Assembly (NCBI GenBank): GCA_003024985.2
Contig: PXIH01S0034144.1
From: Euperipatoides rowelli
Taxonomy: Eukaryota; Onychophora; Udeonychophora; Euonychophora; Peripatopsidae
DNA: 10,481 nt
Reading direction: 5' to 3' (one strand)
The translations under genes were made by a program, and so were the position numbers. Below, one piece after another: positions 7,533 to 10,481 of the stretch. The notes under the pieces are model-generated. The model did not search any database. It was not told the origin of the DNA and saw only the letters and a list, made by a program, of their open reading frames with translations. Numbering within the stretch: the first letter of the stretch is position 1; the number at the start of each line of letters is the position of its first letter.

Positions 7533-7563
7533 ATCCTTTGGCCTAGTATAAAAGCCAAAGGAT
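7533..7563 (+). promoter_or_regulatory. TATA box enclosed by a 10-bp inverted repeat
   Basis: ATCCTTTGGC at 7533-7542 and its exact reverse complement GCCAAAGGAT at 7554-7563 enclose an 11-base centre containing TATAAAA (7547-7553). Together with the upstream CCAAT boxes this looks like a core promoter on the plus strand; initiation would be expected at about 7575-7585. Confidence 0.6.
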
Positions 7564-7756
7564 CAGTGGGATTTGGACTTCAACCAGCGTATCACCAACC
7601 AGGGTATATTTCCTGTTACATATTTGTTCCTTCCAGGGTTAAGCCCTGATCTCCAGCCTAGGTTAATCCTAGCAGAATTTCCGATACCACTTTTTGTAGT
7701 TCAGCCTACTGTGTGGCTGCAAATTAGCCTTAGCTTAGTAAGAAGCCTGCTGGCTT

Positions 7757-7762
7757 AATAAA
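7757..7762 (+). terminator. Polyadenylation signal candidate
   Basis: AATAAA lies about 205 bp downstream of the TATA box, a spacing like that of the R region in LTRs. A single hexamer in AT-rich DNA is weak evidence on its own; its position in the block is what supports it. Confidence 0.35.
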
Positions 7763-7998
7763 CTATCATTCCCAGTTTTAACTAAGAGCCGTGCTTGGCC
7801 AAGATTAATTTTCCCCTTACCATGGTTAGGGTGTGATAGTCAGGTTGCCTTTCGCAGTCCTTACAAGAAGGAGAAGACACCAATAATACGGGTAATGTAC
7901 ATTCAATAATAATACTGCTTATCCTCAAAATATTACTGCAATAACTTTACCATATTTTAGTCTCATATATTTTTATGATCATGATCCAACAAAATCAG

Positions 7999-8019
7999 CA
8001 CACACACACACACACACAC
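7999..8019 (+). repeat. CA dinucleotide microsatellite
   Basis: Ten CA units plus C. It is opposed to the GT run at 6999-7011. Confidence 0.97.
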
Positions 8020-8058
8020 CAAATGTATTTTTTTCTTATTCTGAACATATAATTAATT

Positions 8059-8114
8059 GTAATTGTAATAATATCATACTATCTTTCACAAGCATAATAT
8101 ATTATTACAATTAC
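8059..8114. repeat. 16-bp perfect inverted repeat
   Basis: GTAATTGTAATAATAT at 8059-8074 and its exact reverse complement at 8099-8114, with a 24-base spacer. It is AT-rich, so chance is not negligible, but 16 of 16 is longer than expected at this spacing. Confidence 0.8.
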
Positions 8115-8248
8115 CAAATATATTTTATGTCATAATAAAATTGTTTTCTCAGTACATAATGTTTCTTAGACTCTTTATGTTCAAATGTCATTTCTGATAG
8201 CTCTGGTTATTGTGGGGGTAAAAACACTCTGGTCACTAATTTTCCCTC

Positions 8249-8283
8249 AGGCTGATATCCTACCTTAGTAGCATATCAGGCCT
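8249..8283. repeat. Strong short-loop hairpin
   Basis: TGATATCCTAC (8253-8263) pairs with GTAGCATATCA (8268-8278) at 10 of 11 positions around the 4-base loop CTTA. The stem continues outward with AGGC against GGCCT (8249-8252 and 8279-8283) across one bulged base. It lies in the GC-richer segment upstream of the gag relic. Confidence 0.75.
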
Positions 8284-8625
8284 CAAATTATTGGTGCAGA
8301 TCGGTAAAGCGAGCTTTAGGAGTGATATTTTGGCATGGAGGAAACAAAAACCCATTTACTTTTAATTTTTTTTTTGAATGTCCAACATTTTGAAAATTTA
8401 GCGTAAAAAGTTTAGCCAAGCCACTGATAAAAAATAATTATTATTTTTCATTTTATGCATAAGTAAATGTTGAATTTGATGATTTCATTTTTTTTATATT
8501 TATAATTTTTTTTTACCTTGTCTTAACAAATTGGGAATTTAGCATAAAAATTAAAGAGTTTTACAGAATTTCTCTCTTCCCTCACTATATTTTTTAAACT
8601 TTTTAAAGTAACGTTCAAATTTAAA

Positions 8626-9901
8626 ATGGCATGTGGCATTGCTAAACCCACACTCAGAAGTGGTACAAAAAATTTGGTAGAAACTCAAGATCTATATTAG
8701 AATTTGGACAACCAGATATAAATAATTTAGAGAAAAATTAGGAAATAAACGTAACTGATGCCTTACCAATAGAGGTAGATGAAAAATCACAAGATAAATT
8801 TGATCTTTTTGAGGGTCCCGAATACTACCCAGACTGATTCCAGCTCCCCATCCAATAAAAAAATAAAAATGGTGGATATAAATCTACCAACCCAACAGGA
8901 AATGCCCTCAACAAGCCAACCTCCCCCAGATCAAAACTTAATCTTAAATCTTCAACTAATGTTAAGCAACATGTCCCAACAAAATTTAAAAATGGATCAA
9001 CAAAACTGACTATTAAAAAACGACATTTCAGATAAAATAGACCATCAGAACTCCCAAATAGCAAATAAACTAGACCAACAAAAAAACAGTATTACAAACA
9101 GACTTAAAAAATATATCCAACTCAGTAGATACGTTTAAAAACGAAATAGCACCAGTAATAGAGGAAATTAAAGAGAGATCAATCATTAACGAGACTAGAA
9201 TTTCCCTTTTAGAAGGCAAAATTAATAAAATAGAGCAATGAAAGATAAAAAAAATTATTACAACAGATAGCCTATCCATCATAGGACCGGGAAATATTTT
9301 AAATGACCGTCCAACTATACAAAGTACTAGCAGTCAAATAATAGACATAAAAGATACCAAAAACGCTGTAATTAATATGGGAAAATCCCAAAACTACCCA
9401 TATTTGATGGCAATAATATTTTATCCCTACTATATTTTTGACCAAAGCTGAAGATTGTTTTAATACAGCAGGGATTTACGCATAATTAAACAAAATTCAA
9501 GCATTTAAAATCTTAATTTCTGGCAAAGTAAGTGACTGGTTGCTAGGAATTAAACCCCCTTTTACTTCATGGTACGAATTAAAGTCCAATTTTATTAACC
9601 AGTGGCAAACTCCATTTTCTACGCAAAAGCGTATTAGTGAATGGAAGGAATTAACAGTAACAAAAAACATGGACATTGAGGCTTTTGTGCTAAAGGGACT
9701 TAGGCTTTTGAGGCAATTTATCCTCATTACTCATTTCAACAAACTGCTGAGGAAATTATAGTAAAATTGCCTTGGAAGTTCAAGGAACCGCTTATGCAGA
9801 AATTTACAACTATAAACAACGAAAAACAATTATTAGAGGCAGTTCAGCAGATGCTCCGCGTAGCAGATACACATGGTTACAATACTCGCAGCAAAAAATA
9901 A
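8626..9901 (+). pseudogene. gag: Second retrotransposon Gag relic, coiled-coil plus capsid-like region, no pol in window
   Basis: The ATG at 8626 opens MACGIAKPTLRSGTKN, then a stop at 8698-8700. Reading continues in a second frame (LEFGQPDINNLEKN, stop 8739-8741, then FEGPEYYPD, stop 8835-8837), then a third (polar, Gln/Asn/Ser-rich, with MPSTSQPPPDQN), through a stop at 9007-9009. A helical heptad-like, Lys/Glu/Asn/Ile-rich stretch (9011-9300, two frames) suggests a coiled coil. From 9391 comes KLPIFDGNN, a frame change, then FLTKAEDCFNTAG, a stop at 9483-9485, ISGKVSDWLLGI and SWYELKSNFINQWQTPF. This has the Retrotrans_gag pattern of WL followed by a W-x-(4)-F helix. The final part (9719-9898) is in another frame, ending in HGYNTRSKK and a stop. 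It is unrelated in sequence to the gypsy gag at 3630. The lineage is uncertain (probably LTR type). At least four frame changes and several stops make it non-functional. Confidence 0.75.
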
Positions 9902-10387
9902 GACCACTGCAATTAAAAATAGTATGTTATGTAATGCAAGCTTCTAAATTTTTTTTTTAAATATTACCTTTTTTTTTTTTTTAGAAAATGTAATGTCTTG
10001 TGGCTTTGTTATACATTATTATTGATCAAATCAGAATATTGTAAACATTTTATGACCCTTGACAATAAAGATATCTATTGCAATATTTTCTCTCAAAATT
10101 TGCAAAAAGCATTTTTCATTCATGATTTCATTCATCCTCCTTATCTAGTTTCCATTAATGATATCCATTGCTACGCTTTCCAATTATTTTTTTTAATAAA
10201 ATATGCAGCCGCTCAACTTTTTTTGATTCAACCATTTTTTTTTAATAATTTAAAAAGATCGTGAAAATATGTGTAAATACCTTTTTTTTTTAAATAAAAT
10301 ATTTAAAGTAGTTCAATTCCCATTGAAATTCTTTGAATATCAATTTTTTTTTTAATTAGTTACTTTGTAATCACTTTATCGGTTATT
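9902..10387. other. AT-rich flank after the gag relic, nothing secure
   Basis: Long T runs (for example 9969-9982), and an 88-codon open frame at 9998-10264 that is rich in Phe, Ile and Leu from T-rich DNA, with no motif I recognise. No protease, RT or integrase motif follows the gag relic in any frame, so pol is missing or lies beyond the window. Confidence 0.5.
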
Positions 10388-10481
10388 AAAGGTGAAATGT
10401 AACAGATTTTTTAAATTTTTTTTTTTTATTATTGATTTTTAAAGATTTTTACTAAAAAAAAATTTCCACCAGAAAAAGAAA
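10388..10481 (+). repeat. AT-rich dispersed repeat, copy 3 (cut by the window edge)
   Basis: AAAGGTGAAATGTAACAG, then T runs, ATTGATTTTTAAAGATTTTT, ACTAAAAAAAAATTTCCACCAG and an A-rich end. These are the same motifs in the same order as at 2499-2590 and, inverted, 3028-3127. Its far end is outside the window. Confidence 0.75.

Larger units (their letters stand above)
7079..7940 (+). mobile_element. LTR-like or other transposon promoter block, family not recognised
   Basis: This block is less AT-rich than its surroundings and has the order of signals expected of an LTR read on the plus strand. There are several GGCCTA motifs (7120-7125, 7163-7168, 7450-7455, 7540-7545), CCAAT boxes in both orientations, a TATAAAA at 7547-7553 and an AATAAA at 7757-7762 about 200 bp downstream. 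A TG...CA boundary at 7079-7940 is possible, with TAATATTTTG at 7087-7096 and its reverse complement at 7926-7935 near the ends, but the flanking five bases (TAAAC, ATAAC) are not a clean target-site duplication. The 61-codon frame at 7573-7758 has no recognisable domain and is probably incidental. It could be a solo LTR, the 5' LTR of the gag relic at 8626, or the interior of an inverted-repeat DNA element. The boundaries are approximate. Confidence 0.4.
7941..8625. other. Gene-free stretch between the promoter-like block and the second gag relic
   Basis: Contains the CA microsatellite, a 16-bp inverted repeat at 8059-8114 and a hairpin at 8249-8283. The part from 8180 to 8350 is noticeably less AT-rich and could belong to the untranslated leader of the gag element. 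From 8350 to 8625 it is AT-rich with T runs. No open frame of interest was seen. Confidence 0.5.

Noticed and set aside
8825-9282. Minus-strand open frames across the gag relic
   Set aside because: Antisense shadows of the plus-strand gag fragments, which have recognisable protein features.
9998-10264. Open frame of 88 codons with hydrophobic composition
   Set aside because: Rich in Phe, Ile and Leu because of T runs, with no pattern of clean membrane segments and no similarity that I recognise. A homology search would be needed to revive it.
10308-10320. AGTTCAATTCC, similar to a Pol III B box, as a SINE or tRNA signal
   Set aside because: No A box at the right distance upstream, no cloverleaf and no SINE-like body.
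1-10481. CRISPR array, bacterial defence system or phage genes
   Set aside because: No regularly spaced repeats and no prokaryotic gene organisation; the content is that of an animal genome.

Overview
The window looks like an intergenic or intronic stretch of an animal (metazoan) nuclear genome. It is strongly AT-rich, full of long A and T runs, and shows no bacterial operon layout, no rRNA or tRNA gene and no host gene that I can recognise. What can be identified is almost entirely mobile-element debris. The species cannot be fixed from the sequence; the low GC and the type of Ty3/gypsy element suit many invertebrates.

Layout. 1-1396: AT-rich, nothing recognised. 1397-1731: a compact non-autonomous piggyBac-type element, with TTAA on both sides, perfect 14-bp terminal inverted repeats and a 45-bp-period subterminal repeat with a palindromic core. 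1732-2498: nothing recognised. 2499-3127: an inverted pair of about 90-100 bp AT-rich repeats around a 440-bp centre that holds three ambiguous bases; a third copy of the same repeat runs off the right edge of the window at 10388-10481. 3630-6690: a heavily decayed Ty3/gypsy (Metaviridae) retrotransposon with recognisable gag, zinc knuckle, protease, reverse transcriptase, RNase H and integrase remnants in the usual order, broken by frameshifts, stops and at least three deletions. No flanking LTR pair could be found.

7000-8020: a GC-richer block of about 0.9 kb with CCAAT boxes, a TATA box inside a 10-bp inverted repeat and a downstream AATAAA, as in an LTR or other transposon promoter. It is framed by short collinear inverted motifs and by opposed GT/CA microsatellites. 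8249-8283: a strong hairpin. 8626-9901: a second, unrelated, broken retrotransposon gag with a coiled-coil-like N-terminal half and a capsid-like C-terminal half, and no pol after it. 9902-10387: AT-rich, nothing secure.

Nothing here appears to be a working gene. In the gypsy relic, one catalytic aspartate each of protease, reverse transcriptase and integrase reads as asparagine, and each change falls at a position that would have been a CpG. The most useful observations are that pattern, the complete piggyBac-type element, the three-copy AT-rich repeat, and the promoter-like block with its nested inverted repeats.
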